This document shows positions 48,070 to 63,547 of a stretch of DNA of 64,000 bases, piece by piece. The number at the start of each line of letters is the position of its first letter. Within the stretch, counting starts at the first letter, position 1. Below the pieces are notes generated by a model, which worked only from the letters and a program-made list of their open reading frames with translations, was not told the DNA's origin and did no database searches. This DNA comes from Theobroma cacao (taxonomy: Eukaryota; Streptophyta; Magnoliopsida; Malvales; Malvaceae). The position numbers were made by a program, and so were the translations under genes. Location of the stretch: NCBI RefSeq assembly GCF_000208745.1, contig NC_030851.1, forward strand, positions 7,291,535 to 7,355,534, read 5' to 3'.

Positions 48070-48137
48070 CATTTATAGGCTCAGAAAGTAAAAACCTGAG
48101 AACATGTACGCGAAGCCGGCTGCAGAATAACCACCAT
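48070..48137 (-). promoter_or_regulatory. POX3 core promoter and conserved upstream block
   Basis: TATA box TATAAATG (minus strand, 48070-48077), about 140 bp upstream of the start codon. The shared block GCGAAGCCGGCTGCAGAATAACCACCAT (plus reading) covers about 48110-48137. Confidence 0.65.
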
Positions 48138-51100
48138 TTTGAAGGACAAAATAATTCCATACGTTATACAGATAGGTTTGCACTAGAGATGTTGGTTTTG
48201 TTGGGTCAAATTTGTCTCGTAAAGAATTGCTGGGTCGCTTGAAGAATTAGTCTCACCAGTCACCAGTCGATTTCTTAATTATCATTGTTGCTTTTGGCCA
48301 CCGTGATAAAGTGGAGCTGGATATATCATTATTGGATTACTAAAAAAAAAAAAAAAGAAGAAAAGAAAAGAAATGCAGAAGCAGAAGCAGAAGGAAAAGA
48401 CTGTTTCCTTCCTTCCTTGACAAAATTATTCAAAATGTGAGGGATTAAAAATTGGGTTCATAAAAGAATAAATGTACGAACTTTTTTCTTTTTGCAAGTT
48501 TTAGTGGAAGCTTCCTCTGTTCCTTGTCAACACCTGAACCTCTTCACTTTATAATAAGCATTTGATTTGATAAATTACTCGTAATATTCCTGAATGCCCC
48601 ACGTGTTGCAAATATCTGACTATACAGAATGTGATACTCATATCAATTTCTTAGTAGCTAGGAAAATGTTAAATTATATAATTCCAAGCTCAAATTGAAG
48701 TTATTGACCGCAGATTCAAAAGTTGTTTCTGATCTCAGCCTTGTGTGCGGCACAACAACACGTCTTTCACATTCCACTTGGCAGGAGCATGAGCAATGCA
48801 TCACCATTTCAATTCATCAACAAAACAAAATGTTCAAATAGACAAAGCTAGCAACAATACGTTCAACATTGTCATTGGCTTCCTTGCCAAAGCTAGCTGT
48901 CTTAAATAAAAGTAAATCATTTTTTTTTGTTCTGAGATTAAAAAAAGTAAATCAAAATATAATAAAACAATCATTTAAGTTGGACCAAGCCGGATTTAGG
49001 TCAAGATGAGTTGGTCGCTCGATCCATTGACATCAATCATTAAATTGAAAGGTACCTACAAATATTTGTATTCTTGACATCTGATCCAAGATATGAATGA
49101 GATTGTATTTGTTGCAAATTTCCATAAAAAAAATGTTGATTTATTTTACCCTTCACTAGCGCAGTGAGAGGCAAATGACAAAAGAGGAATGTGACAAGAA
49201 AGAGAAAGGACAAACGGCGCTGAAAACGAGCTATATATACAGGAGGTTAAAGAGTAAAGTAAACAAAAAAAGGTTTATTACGTTATAACTAACTTGACTA
49301 ACTTTTAAACAATGATTAAATATATACAAAATGGTGCGTTGCTCATGTATTAACTTATTGCTTTTTAACTGAACCTAATACGCAGCGTTTGGATGGCATT
49401 TCTTGTCTTTTATTTATTCTCTACGTTTTGGTGTCTTCTTGTTCCCAAGCCTCCTTCTTCCTTCTTCAGGTCGATAGTCATCAGCCTGGTGCAGGGTTCT
49501 TCCATGGAATCTTGAGTTTATTCATTCTGGATACTTCTAATAGTAAATAATATATTTTATTGTCTTTTCCTATGAGTTGGTCGCTTTACATCCATAATAT
49601 AATGAGCTGTATAATATATATATATATACGCACACAATATGCAGACAAGGATAAAAAGATATTAGCTTTTCAATCTCTATATAGAGTGCAAGAGGGGGAG
49701 GATTGTGATTCTACACTTGGTGATTGGAAATTTAGTCAACCTCTGTGTAGTAGACAATATATTAAGATGGTTGTTCAAGATGGAATTGCCTTTTAGGAGT
49801 CAAGAGAATGCTGTATGCCGTGATTTTTGTAAAGTCTTGCAACCTTAGTTTCGAATTCCATCATGGTACAATACTTTTCACGATTGTCTTCCAAAACATA
49901 TGTGTTTGAGAAGGACGACTTGAAAATTAATTCGAAACATCGGAACAAGCAGTTTGTCTCGCAACATAACATAACAAGATCCCCTGATCAATCCAAAAAC
50001 CCAGCAACAACCCCCAAAGCAGACACAGAGGTAGCAGAACCTTAAACAACAGTAAAGGAAATAACAGCGACAAGGAAAAATCAAAAATAGCCCCGAGGGC
50101 AAACCAAAAAACATTCACAACAAACAGAAAGCAAGGAAAAGGCCAGGGGAGGGAGAGTTGTCTTCCTCCTGTCCTGATTCTTGTTTTCCCTTTAGATGAG
50201 GGGTTTACCCACTAAAGAAGATTGGTAATGCTGATTTGAAAGAATCAGCTATTGCTGTTGATGATTAATGATGATTGAAGCCAGCTATATACCAAGGGCA
50301 CAGGGCACCTTCGCATCAACTTTGCAAAAAAGTGAGAGGTGTTTCACGAACCGAGGCTGACTAATATTTATAGACTGAGAACTAAAGTTAATACATTATC
50401 TCAAAGTTTCACCTCCTTTCGCATTTGTGTGAGCCCACTCTTAATATTTCTCACAAAAAACCAATGGGCTTGCTTATTTAAAGCATTCATCTCTTTTGAA
50501 TCTTGGTAATATGGGATATTGAAACATTATGAAATACCACAAGAGCAAATATTGAAGGAACAAAAGGAAAAAATTTAGAACTAAGAAATATTCTCCAAAA
50601 ATTGAAAAGGATCTGTCAAATAGTGGAAAAGGGATGAAGAAAGGGAAACAAGGACTAAGAGGTCCGGTTTGAAGAGTAATAGAAGAGGAAGGGTGAAGGA
50701 AGATAGTCTGATGGATTGTTATGTTGAGATAGAGGGTAGTGCTTCAGTCCCAAACATGGATATAAGGAGAAGAAATTCAGTGCTAAAAAAGGATGTGGAA
50801 GAAATTTGGGGGTTGACCCAGAGATTGAGGTTGATTTTTCAAGAGGAAAAGGATGATGTAATTTACATGTTGGTGGAATTGGAATCTGCAGATGTAAGTA
50901 GAGAACACCATCCAGATCAGGGCAACCTTTAAGGTGTAGTTGGGTGATGGCTTTTGACTTGGTGAAAATGAATACTAGCGATCCCACGATGTAGGGTTGA
51001 TTTTTGAGGCAATTTTTGGACTATGAGCACCCTTGGTGATGATTTGTGGTGATGGTAGCTATGTTAAAGTGCAGGATGTTTGATGAGTAATTTTTTGGTT

Positions 51101-51890
51101 CTTGTGATGTGGCTCCTCCTGGCTTGTGTTTATGGTGTCTTTGCTGGTCTTGAACTGAGTTTTTTAAGGCAGGGTTTTATGATGGTCATGTGTGCGTGAT
51201 GGACTTTTGATGACTTGAGGCTGGGACTGCTGTAGGGATTTTGAGTTTGGTTATGATGGAGCGAAATTTGTAAGTATATGCCTTTGTAACACTTGAATTA
51301 GGAATATGGAGGAATGTGGTCTGGTGTTTATTTTGTATGTTCAAGCAGCCAGTTAGCATTATTTTGAATGATCACTGCCTGAGTTTTTGTATAGGGGCAG
51401 CTAGCTACGAGTTTGTTTTTGGGATAGCTAGAAAGGCCTTTGAGTGTTACCACCGACAGCTTTTTAAGCCGAATTCACCTTTCTTAAAATGACTTGACAG
51501 TTGATTTATGTATTATCCTACAAGTTTTAGTTAAAAATGATTAGTTGCATGCTACAGTTTGCTAAGCCTTTCTTGAAAGTGGAGTTTGTATAGGGACTTT
51601 TGAACGTGTGCATACATTTTGATTTATGCTTGAGAGCAGAGCCTTGAGTGTCATATCACTTTCCATATCTTAAATCATTGACAACCTTGAACCAGATATC
51701 ATTAGTCAAATAAATTATATTCCATTCAGATACATGTATATAATACAAATTATTCAGACAGTCAAACTTAGACTGTCTGCCTCAATGCCTCTGTGGTCAA
51801 CCAGAGCGGGAATTGTTATTCATATTTAAGCTTACGCCAATAATGAACAAATAGTTACTTCCATGTTTTAACATGATTCTGAATTATTAA
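48138..51890. other. Intergenic between POX3 and POX4, partly of unknown origin
   Basis: 3.75 kb. 48138-49800 is AT-rich with no gene. 49860-51330 has a different, less AT-rich and T/G-biased composition with an 87-codon open frame (50669-50932, plus) lacking a recognisable domain; it may be a retroposon or pseudogene remnant. No family was assigned. Confidence 0.4.
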
Positions 51891-53258
<1,368 letters not shown>

Positions 53259-53324
53259 CTAGTGAGAAGTTTGTGTTTGATTGCTTTGGCTAGCTTGTGA
53301 TCTTGGAGTGCGCTGGTTTGATGC

Positions 53325-53393
53325 AATTTATAGGCTCAAAAAGTCAAATTCTGAGAAGAAAAGTCAGCAAAGCCGGCTACAAGGAACCACCAT
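53325..53393 (-). promoter_or_regulatory. POX4 core promoter and conserved upstream block
   Basis: TATA box TATAAATT (minus strand, 53325-53332), about 140 bp upstream of the start codon. The shared block AGCAAAGCCGGCTACAAGGAACCACCAT (plus reading) lies at 53366-53393. Confidence 0.65.
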
Positions 53394-55524
53394 CGAGAGT
53401 TGGGGTTCAGATTTCGCTGGGGCCATGACGGCCTTTAAAGAACTGTTTCAATCAGCTGGTCGTAATTCACGCGAAGAAGTGGTCCATGTAGAAAGAATTT
53501 TTTAATCATTATTTTAGGCACCATGACAAAGTGGAGCGCGCGTGAGATACATACAAATCATTACTGGATTATTACTGGATTAGTGAAGCAAAAAAGTGGC
53601 AGTACAAGTTAAAGAATGATGTATAGATTGACCAAAAGAAAAGGATACAATATGGGAAGGTGGGAACATGTAAGAATGCAAGTGAATAAGAGAACATCTC
53701 CTTTTCCCCTCTGCTTAAACAGTAATTGTTCGTACGTTTAGCAGATACTAACCAAAAAAAGTTTACGCAGAATGAAACTTAATTCCTTGTATATATATCT
53801 TGAAAACAAGACATTAAGTACATTTCGTGCCCAAAAAACAGGTTAACATCCCAATTACAGTGCTAATTTTATCGATTTACATTTCAGCTCCAGCCTTTAG
53901 GATATTTAAAAAATTATTAAATCCCCAAACGTTCACTTTGTTTTCTTAATTAATGATTAGCTTTTATCTCACGTGCCTTTCAGGTGATTTGACATGTTGA
54001 TTACATCAACATGTACAAAAAATTACATTGAAAATTTAAAAATTTATTATCTATAAACGTTTATTAAAAACCAAAAAGAAAAAAAATACATAACTTAATA
54101 TTATTTATCAAGTACATAAGAAATGATAAACTTTTGGCGAGAGTACAAAAAATAACAGTTCAAAATTTGAAATTAACAATTCACTTGCATAATAATTAAG
54201 GGAAATACAATATCAGTGAAAAATATATATATATTTGCATGATAATAAATCATCCTAACAACAATAGCTGTTGCTTTTGAAATTAGGTGGCCAAGTAGAA
54301 AGGATAATTATTAATTAATAAAGTCCCACAACTGGCAAAAATTAAATAAAAACAAGTGGTTGCTACTTGGCTTGCTTCTTGTTATATCTTATCATCAGGC
54401 TGTTGATCGAGTCCGGTTTCAGTGCTCAAGCTTCCGTAGCAGCCTTGTGTTCTTGCCATTTTCGGCCCTATTAATTGCTGAATTATTGAATAAAATTATT
54501 CTAACATCAATTATTTCTGGGTCTTATCCAAAATTATCAAAGGGCTGAAAGATGAGGGGAAGTACCCCTCTTGGCTCATCCTGATGAAGAGACCTTGCTG
54601 AGCAATAAAAAAACAAAAAGAAAAGATAGAGACCTGGAGTCGTCCACTCAGGCGCACTGCGCCACACCGACAAAGACGCGGAATAGATGAAGTCATAGTT
54701 TGACCTTTATTAAAAAAAATTATTTTAATGTATTATTTTTTTTACAGGTGCAACATTTAGCATGTGAATTTTTTTTATATTTAAAATTAATTTTAACAAA
54801 AAATGAAATAATAATAATAATAATAATAATAATAATCATCATCATTTTATCCTAAACCTTCTCCGTTTGTATATTGTGGCAATAGTCCTCCTTTTGATTG
54901 TCATCATTCAATCAATACAATGACTTGTCTGCATATATAAAATGTTTGCCAGGGGGAGACAGTCCATCGATCTGGATAACACTTGGAAAAATTTGATTGC
55001 ATATACATATTTTTTCCTGGAACAACCACTTTTTGACTACTCCGCTCGTCTATCTAGTCGTCCAACCAATACAATATTGGTGGCAAACAAAACGGTTAGG
55101 TGCCTGTCTCTTTCTTTCTAATTTCTAGACATTGTTGTTTATATGATTAATTTGTCCGTTAAGCATGCACGTACGTAATTCCACATTTAATTATTAATCG
55201 TGACTGCAGGATACAGTAATTGAGCTTGCCATTTGTTAACGACAAATGCAAAGTTAGTAGTTAATAGAGTTCTAAGGAAGATATGAGAAAACAAAAGTCA
55301 CATATTCCATTAAAATAAAGATGCAATTATACAAATATCATAATACAAAAGAGTAGACAAATCCAGTAATTTTTTTTTTGGATTTGCTTGTTCACATCAC
55401 TCTTCTCTCTTTGTCAGAAAGAGTGGGACTTATTAGCTTATCAGCTTACGCTAATCAATAAGGAACTATATAATCACTGAAACTTTTCGAACGTCATTAT
55501 GATCATCTTAAAACGAGTAATTAC
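53394..55524. other. Intergenic between POX4 and POX5; no gene seen
   Basis: 2.1 kb of AT-rich DNA with an AAT/CAT microsatellite at 54806-54845. Short frames at 54360-54696 have no family signature. Confidence 0.4.
54806..54845. repeat. (AAT)n(CAT)n microsatellite
   Basis: About ten AAT units running into CATCATCAT; a compound trinucleotide repeat in the POX4-POX5 spacer. Confidence 0.85.
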
Positions 55525-56846
<1,322 letters not shown>

Positions 56847-56918
56847 CTAAGTTCTTTTCCTATGAGAGGAGTGTGTTTGCTACTTTGCTTGTGATTTTGT
56901 GGGATGGTGAGCAGGGTT

Positions 56919-56986
56919 TATTTATAGGCAAAGTTTTTAGTCAACTATAGAATGAGTAAAGAAAGCCGGCTATAAAGAACCGCCAT
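56919..56986 (-). promoter_or_regulatory. POX5 core promoter and conserved upstream block
   Basis: TATA box TATAAATA (minus strand, 56919-56926), about 150 bp upstream of the start codon. The shared block GAAAGCCGGCTATAAAGAACCGCCAT (plus reading) lies at 56961-56986. Confidence 0.65.
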
Positions 56987-58025
56987 TGATAAGGATAAAG
57001 AAAGATTCAGAATAATAAGGGGCGGAGGGATGATGAGTTGGGATACATTAGCAGGGTATGCCTGGAGGAAGCGAGTTGCAAATTGCAAAGGGGAGCGGTG
57101 TTCACGTGGAGAAGTGGCCTTTGTCAAAGAATCTTTTTAAGACAATAATAGTATTAATTTTTTTAAAAATATTTTATGGCCGTAAGGAAAGGGGAACATG
57201 ACAGGATTATTAGGGGGATATCGGATATGGATTAATTTAGATTAGATAAAATTATTGAATGAAAGTGTCAACCACCTGTCTCGAAAGTGACAGACAACCG
57301 ATAGCTTGTCCGAAGCTTTATTAAGCTTTAGACTGAACCAACTTATTCAAATACATCAAAGAGGCCTCATATCTTGTTTCCATTATCTTTTCATCATTTT
57401 TCAATTTTCTCTCCATTATTGTTTATATGTATAATTGATTAATTTGTGTCATATATGTTACCATTGGTAATAGCATGTATTCTCAAAATTAATTTTTTAC
57501 TGAGCAAAAAAAAAACAATAATAATGAAAATAATTTAATATTACAGAATTCTTAAATAAACAACATCAACTACGTGTTAATTTAGACTTTGAGTCAAAAT
57601 AATTAATTAGGATCTTGTCAACTTTTTATTTTATATCTTTTTTAAAAAAAATTATCAATGAAGAACTCATGAGCTATACCAATATCTGTCGGTAATCTTG
57701 CATTATTGGGAATGCAAACTATATATATTTAATATAATGATTTTATTTAATTGCACATTTCGAGTCAAGAGCAATGGTTGGTTTTTGTTTCTAAAACAGG
57801 CATTATGCGATGCTCTTTTTGCAATATATTCACAATGTTACTCATTTTCTTCTTTTTAACTCGTAAATTGTTTATCCAAATACATAATTTTAATAAAACC
57901 TATAAATTGAATAAGTGAAAACGATAAGAATACGGAATAGTAATTTTGCTGGCTCATATTGTCATCCAAAATCAAAATCTTTCCGACTTTACAAGTTATT
58001 AATTTTGGGTATGTTAAAAGATTAA

Positions 58026-58077
<52 letters not shown>

Positions 58078-59300
58078 CTATGTGTCAGAAATCTGAACTG
58101 ATGAGTACTTTTTTTCTTACTATTTTACGAAATAATGCTAATTGATTAATTAGAAGGGGTTATTTCATGACCTGTAAAAAAGGGTATTATTTTCTTAATT
58201 TATGGCCAGACAATTTTAAGTAGAAAATTAGAAAACAAAAGTAAGAAAAATACCAATATGCTAGCTATTACCTATGACCTTCATGAATAAGCTAATAAAC
58301 AAAAAAAATACCTTTGAAAAAAGATAGCTAAGTAATAAAATTTGTACAGGGTGTAATTGGACAACGCGTGCTGTTGCTGGTTGGCACGATACAAGTCTCT
58401 TTTGTATGGTCAACCTTGACCGTTTGCCCTTAGCTTGCCGAGGTTTTTGTATCAGTCTTTTTTATGCTTAATGAAATAATCCGTTTACTTGAGACAAAAA
58501 GGTAATTCTTTTTATGTTGTGGATATTCTCTTCAGTTTATTAACTTAAATTTTTTAAAGTAAAATAATATTTTTTATTTATGAAAAATAAAAAATAACAT
58601 AAAAATTCATTTCAATTCGATTCAAATATAATTTCCATTTTTATATTACAAATAAAAAACCAAACTAAACTCAGTTTTCAATTTTCTAGATTCTTTTCTT
58701 AGCCTACTAATGAGTCAAGAGCTCTTATTAATTAATTTGTTAAATTTAAAATAATAATAATAACTTATACTACGATCATTAGGCTGCAGTTAATTAAAAC
58801 ATCAATTTGCATTATAATTATCCCATGTAAAATATTGTAACTACCTTAGATGGGAAACCATTAACACATGAAAGAGCGTTGGTTTACGTCTAGTCCTTAG
58901 CTGCATTTCGTGTTGCAATGTCAAAGTTGAAAATGCTTCTATATTTATTTATTTTTTTATAATCAAAATTGAAACTACTTAGTAGGTTTTTTTTATATAT
59001 TATAATAATTTTAAGAGATTCGCATGTAACATGGCGGTGAAAAGAAAAATAGTAATGGATAAATAAGCCATTGACATTAACAAAAATGAAAAATAAAGTA
59101 GCCGTTGACAATTGAAGAAGGACTATTCTCCGCGTGAAATGCCAGCGAGCAATCCCACGCTAAGTCAGCACACGACAAAAGTGCCCCTGGTCGCTTTGGT
59201 CTGCCCATCTTTACTTTTTACAATCATTGGGCCGTTTTTCTTTACTTCTTCACTATTTTTGAACTTTTCTTATTTCTTAATCATTCCCGCGTTTCTCGAG
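56987..59300. other. Intergenic beyond the peroxidase array; no gene seen
   Basis: 2.3 kb of AT-rich DNA including a long TA repeat (58031-58075). No coding region recognised. Confidence 0.4.
58031..58075. repeat. (TA)n microsatellite
   Basis: About 21 uninterrupted TA units. Confidence 0.9.
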
Positions 59301-59310
59301 TTGACTTCAA

Positions 59311-59538
59311 TTGCCTATAAATGATTTTCTTACTTGCAAGCAGCAAGATCATCACCATTCACAAGCCAAAATTTAATCGGTTCTAGAGCTACTTTTCTAC
59401 TTATAAACTCGATTTTCCTTGTACTAGTGTTGTAACAATAACAATGAAGTTAAACAAATCAAAATAATTTCTTTTGGTTTTTTTTTTTTGTCATTGTTGG
59501 CATTTCTTTGTTAATAAAATCGAAGCATATTGCAAGGC
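59311..59538 (+). promoter_or_regulatory. Possible orphan promoter and 5' end of a gene cut by copia element 3
   Basis: A TATA box (CCTATAAATGATT, near 59314) is followed by a leader-like sequence GCAAGCAGCAAGATCATCACC and, at 59444, ATGAAGTTAAACAAATC in a good plant start context (AACAATAACA before ATG). The frame stops after seven codons, but a neighbouring frame continues as a strongly hydrophobic, signal-peptide-like stretch (IISFGFFFLSLLAF) up to the retroelement edge at 59539. This would fit a secreted-protein gene with a frameshift whose remainder was displaced. No family can be named. Confidence 0.3.
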
Positions 59539-60018
59539 TGTTGTAATAACCTCTATTTCAAGCACACAAAATAGGGGCTTTTAAGATAACAGCAGAAGAA
59601 GAAAGAAAACTATGTGATGAAAGATGAGGAATGATGCAAATAATATTTTAGGGATAATGGATCCTTCATTTTATTAAAAGTTGTATATATGAGTTTATTT
59701 ATACAGAGACTTTACAAATGAATCAAAAAAAGATAAAATAGGCCAACTAATTATTTAATTACTCAACTAACTAATGATTAAAAAGCTATTAACAGTTATT
59801 TAAAACATAGCTAAAACGGTGCCACTTCTCTTTTAATGAAACGTGTGCTTCGTGCTTCCTATTTTCTTCTCTTCATCTCTTATAGTCGAGATGGTGCGTT
59901 TCAGCTTTATTTTCTTTCCTGTTTATAAAGCAGCTTATATTCTTGTATGCTACTGCATTTATTTATTACTGCTTGAATCTTGTTTCTTCATGATCTGACA
60001 GATTGACCTTGGTTGATA
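59539..60018 (-). repeat. 3' LTR of copia element 3 (about 480 bp)
   Basis: From TGTTGTAATAACC to TTGGTTGATA, directly before the polypurine tract. A TATA-type box TATAAATAAACTC (minus strand) lies near 59690-59702. The inner end reads TA rather than CA, so a mutation or a border error of a few bases is possible. Confidence 0.65.
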
Positions 60019-60171
60019 CTCCCCCTCAAGAAGAACCATGAACATTGTGAATGTTCATCTTGTATAACAATCTCTGAAATTATCTAGGTGCAAAGCCTTT
60101 GTAAATGCATATGCAACTTGTAGTTCTGATGGTACATAAGCTGGTTCAATTACCCCACTCAAAATCTTTTC

Positions 60172-63100
60172 TCAAATGAAGTGACAATTGATTTCTATAT
60201 GTTTTGTCCTCTCATGGAATACTGTATTTCGATTGATACATATGGAGGACTGATTATCACAATGAAGCTTTATCGGATCTTTGTGTTGAATATCAAAATC
60301 AACAAGCAAATCTTTAATCCAAATTACCTCACAACAAGTGGTTGTCATGAATCTATACTCTACCTCAGTTGAGCTCCATGCTACCACTTGTTGTTTCTTG
60401 GACTTCTAGCTCACGAATAACTCTTCAATGAACATGCAATATCAGTAATAGACTTTTTGCTCTTTGGACACCTTGCCTAGTCACTATCGCAGTATGCTGA
60501 AATCCTCAAATCAGATTATGCTTTCATAAAAATTCCCTGACCAAGTGCTGCCTTCAAATATTTTAATACTCTGTAGGCTGCTATATAGTGCTCATGTGCT
60601 GGCATGTCCATGAACTGAGCCAAGCTTTGTATTGCATAAGATATGTCTAGCCTTGTGAAAGTCCAGTAAAGAAGTTTTCCCACCAACTGTTTGTATCTTG
60701 TAAGATCTGCTAACTTATCTTCTTTGCTTGATTTTCTTAGCTTCACATTATAATCAATGGGTGTTGACACTAGTTTAGCTCCAAGAAATCCATGCTCTTC
60801 CAACAAGTCAAGTGTGTACTTCTTTTTATATACTAAAATTCATTGTGGTGACCTTGCTGTCTCAAGACCAAGGAAATATTTCACTGTGCCAAAATCCTTA
60901 AGCTTAAACTGTGAGCTCAAGTATTCTTTTATAACAACTGCAGCTTGAGTGGAAGTACTACCAACAAGAATGTCATCAACATATGTTAGCAGAGCTATAA
61001 AATCACCATCACTTGTACTCATGGTGAATAAAGAATAATTTGACAGTGATTGCTTGAAGCCATAATGAATAATTGAGGAGGTTAATTTAGCATTCCATTG
61101 TCTTGAGGGTTGCTTAAGTCCATACAAAGATTTGTAGAGTTTACATGCTAATTTTGATCCACTAAGATGTTCCCCCTTAACCTTATATTATTTAGGTAGC
61201 TCCATGTAGACTTCTTCATTTAGATCTTCATGTAAAAATGCATTACTTACATCTAACTGTTCAGTGTCTAATTGTTTGCAACTGCAAGTGCAAGAAATAT
61301 TCTTGTTGTAGATTGTTTGGCCACAAGACTAAAGGTCTCTTGATACTCAAAGCCAACTACTTGACTATATCCTTTTGCCACCAACCTTGCCTTGTACCTT
61401 TCATTTTCACCCTTTTCATTCAATTTCATTGTGTAAACCCATTTACAACCAACAGTATGACAATCAACAGGTAATGGTACTATGTCCCAAGTGTTATTTT
61501 CTTCTAAAGCCTTTAGTTCAATAGCCATTGCTTCTCTCTAATGTGAGTGAGTTACTGCTTGATGATATGATGTAGGGTCTTGTATGTTTGATAAGATGCA
61601 ATAAATGCCTGATGTGTTGGTGACAAACTGTGTAGAGAAATAAATTTAGATATAGGATGTGAAGTAACAATACTAGTATGAGAAGGTAAATCAAGTTAGT
61701 ATGCCTCTAAGTATTTTGGTATGTTTTTCACTCTTGTGCTTTTTCTAATTGGTTGAATTGGATTAGGATTATGGTTTGTTTTCAGGTTGATTATTACTGT
61801 TGCTATCAGGCAAACTGCTACTAGATGATGAATTTTGAGAAATTTTATCATTTATTGGTTTGAAATTCTATTATGAAGTTGGTGAAGGTTCATTAAGACA
61901 TAATTCAGCTTGAGGTTGATCAAATGAATGAGAATTGATAGGATTTGAATCAAAAATATCAAAAGGAACATCATGCATATCAGGTGTTTGATGAAATGCA
62001 ATATCCTATTTACCATGCTTTGTATACTGGAAAGGAAAGTATCCTCATGAAAAACAATATCTATGGATACTATGACTCTTTTAGCTTGAAGATCATATAC
62101 TCTGTAGCCTTTGACATGGTTTGGATAGCCTATGAAAACACATTTGGTGGCCCTGCTGTCAAACTTTTTTCTATGTTAGGATTGTGTTGAGACAAAATAT
62201 AGACATCCAAATACCTTCAAGTGATTGAATGAAGGTGGCCTTTTAAAGAGTATTTCATAAGGTAATTTGTTTTGCAAACCTCTAGTTGGTACTCTATTGA
62301 TTATATGTATGGTAGTTAAGATTGCATCCTCCCAGAATTTAAGTGGCATATTTGACTAAAGTCTCAAGGCTCTTGCCACAGCTAGAATGTGTTGGTGTTT
62401 CCTTTCCACAACACCATTTTGTTATGGTGTACCAATACAGGATAATTAATGAACAATCCCATTTTTGTTATAAAAATTAATGAGCTCAAATTCTTTTCCA
62501 TTGCCTGATCTTAAACATTTTACAAAATTGTCAAATTGATTTTGAACAAGACTAGTAAAAACAGGTATAATTGATGACACTTTTGACTTGGATTTCATTA
62601 AGTATATCTAAGTGAAACATGAGAAATCATCCACAATAGTTAAGAAATACTTATGTCCATTCAAAGTAGGATCATAAGGTCCCCATACATCCACGTGAAC
62701 TATTTCAAAAATTGCTTTGGTGTTTTGAACATGAATTGGAAATGGCAAATCCCTTTTGTTTTGCCATTGGACATACTTCACATAACAAATCATTTGAACA
62801 ATTAATTTCTGGAAAACTTTGATGTAACACATTAATTCTCTCTATTGGAGCATGCCTCAATCTAAAATGCTATATGTCAGAATCTGTGTACTTTGGCTTG
62901 GAGGAATTTACAAAAAAAAAAATAATAAACAGATTTTTACTAAAGTTTTTAAAACAAAAATGAAAGGGATCTTGTTCAACTTGGTTATCCTACCTTAGAT
63001 AGAGGCTTGAAGACACCCTAACAACCCTAGTCACTCTCTATGATGGAAAATCCTGAATAATACAGTATTTGTTAGTGAAAAAGAGACATGAATCCTTTGA

Positions 63101-63547
63101 TTTGGTTAATTCACCCACTGATATGAGGTTAAAATTGAAGCTAGGAACACAAAGGACATTTTTTAGTGTCAATAGATATGTTATCCTAATAGTTCTTATG
63201 TGAGTAACCAAAGCTTTACCATTGTTTAGCAAGTGTACAAAATGGTTATCAACTAGTTCAACAAAGATAAATCCGTCTAAAGAATGACAAATATGATTTG
63301 TAGCACCAAAGTCCATGATTCAACTATCTTGTTTAATCACAAGGTTACTAATATGCTTAAAACCATGTGGTAAATTATTTGAAGTGTTGAAACAAGGGTG
63401 ATTAGATACAGTACTTGCAAAGGCAGAGTTAATCAAGTATGGTTTGTGTTGAGGGCTTTTCGGTGAAAAAATCTTACCATCATTGCAATCCATTCCATTC
63501 TCACTGAAGAGTTCCATGAGCTTGTTGACTTGTTGTTTAATTACAGT
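60172..63547 (-). pseudogene. Broken gag-pol of copia element 3
   Basis: Reverse transcriptase: CKWVYTMKLNEKGENERYKA and the catalytic YVDDILVG (about 60960-61000). RNase H: VAWSSTEVEYRFM and KHIEINCHFI. Integrase: HVDVWGPYDPTLNGHKYFL with the first catalytic Asp. Protease: DFGATNHICHS, where copia elements normally have D-S-G-A, so the residue after the catalytic Asp is changed. The gag end contains VIKQQVNKLMELFSENG. Several frameshifts and stops separate the domains, for example between 60840 and 60806 and between 61268 and 61127. No intact polyprotein is possible. Confidence 0.83.

Larger units (their letters stand above)
59539..63547 (-). mobile_element. Ty1/copia LTR retrotransposon 3, 3' part, interrupted by another LTR
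   Basis: The minus-strand element has its 3' LTR at about 59539-60018 and a purine tract TTGAGGGGGAG next to it (60019-60029). Then, in element order from the right: gag C-terminus (63320-63547), protease (63038-63316), integrase (about 62600-62832), reverse transcriptase (60516-61528) and RNase H (60172-60387). Its proteins differ clearly from copia elements 1 and 2, and its frames are longer, so it is a different and younger family of the RE1/RE2 type. At 63548 the gag region is broken by an LTR of another family. The 5' LTR is outside the window. Confidence 0.88.

Noticed and set aside
54360..54696. Short frames in the POX4-POX5 spacer
   Set aside because: No family motif, no splice context and biased composition; not supportable as genes.
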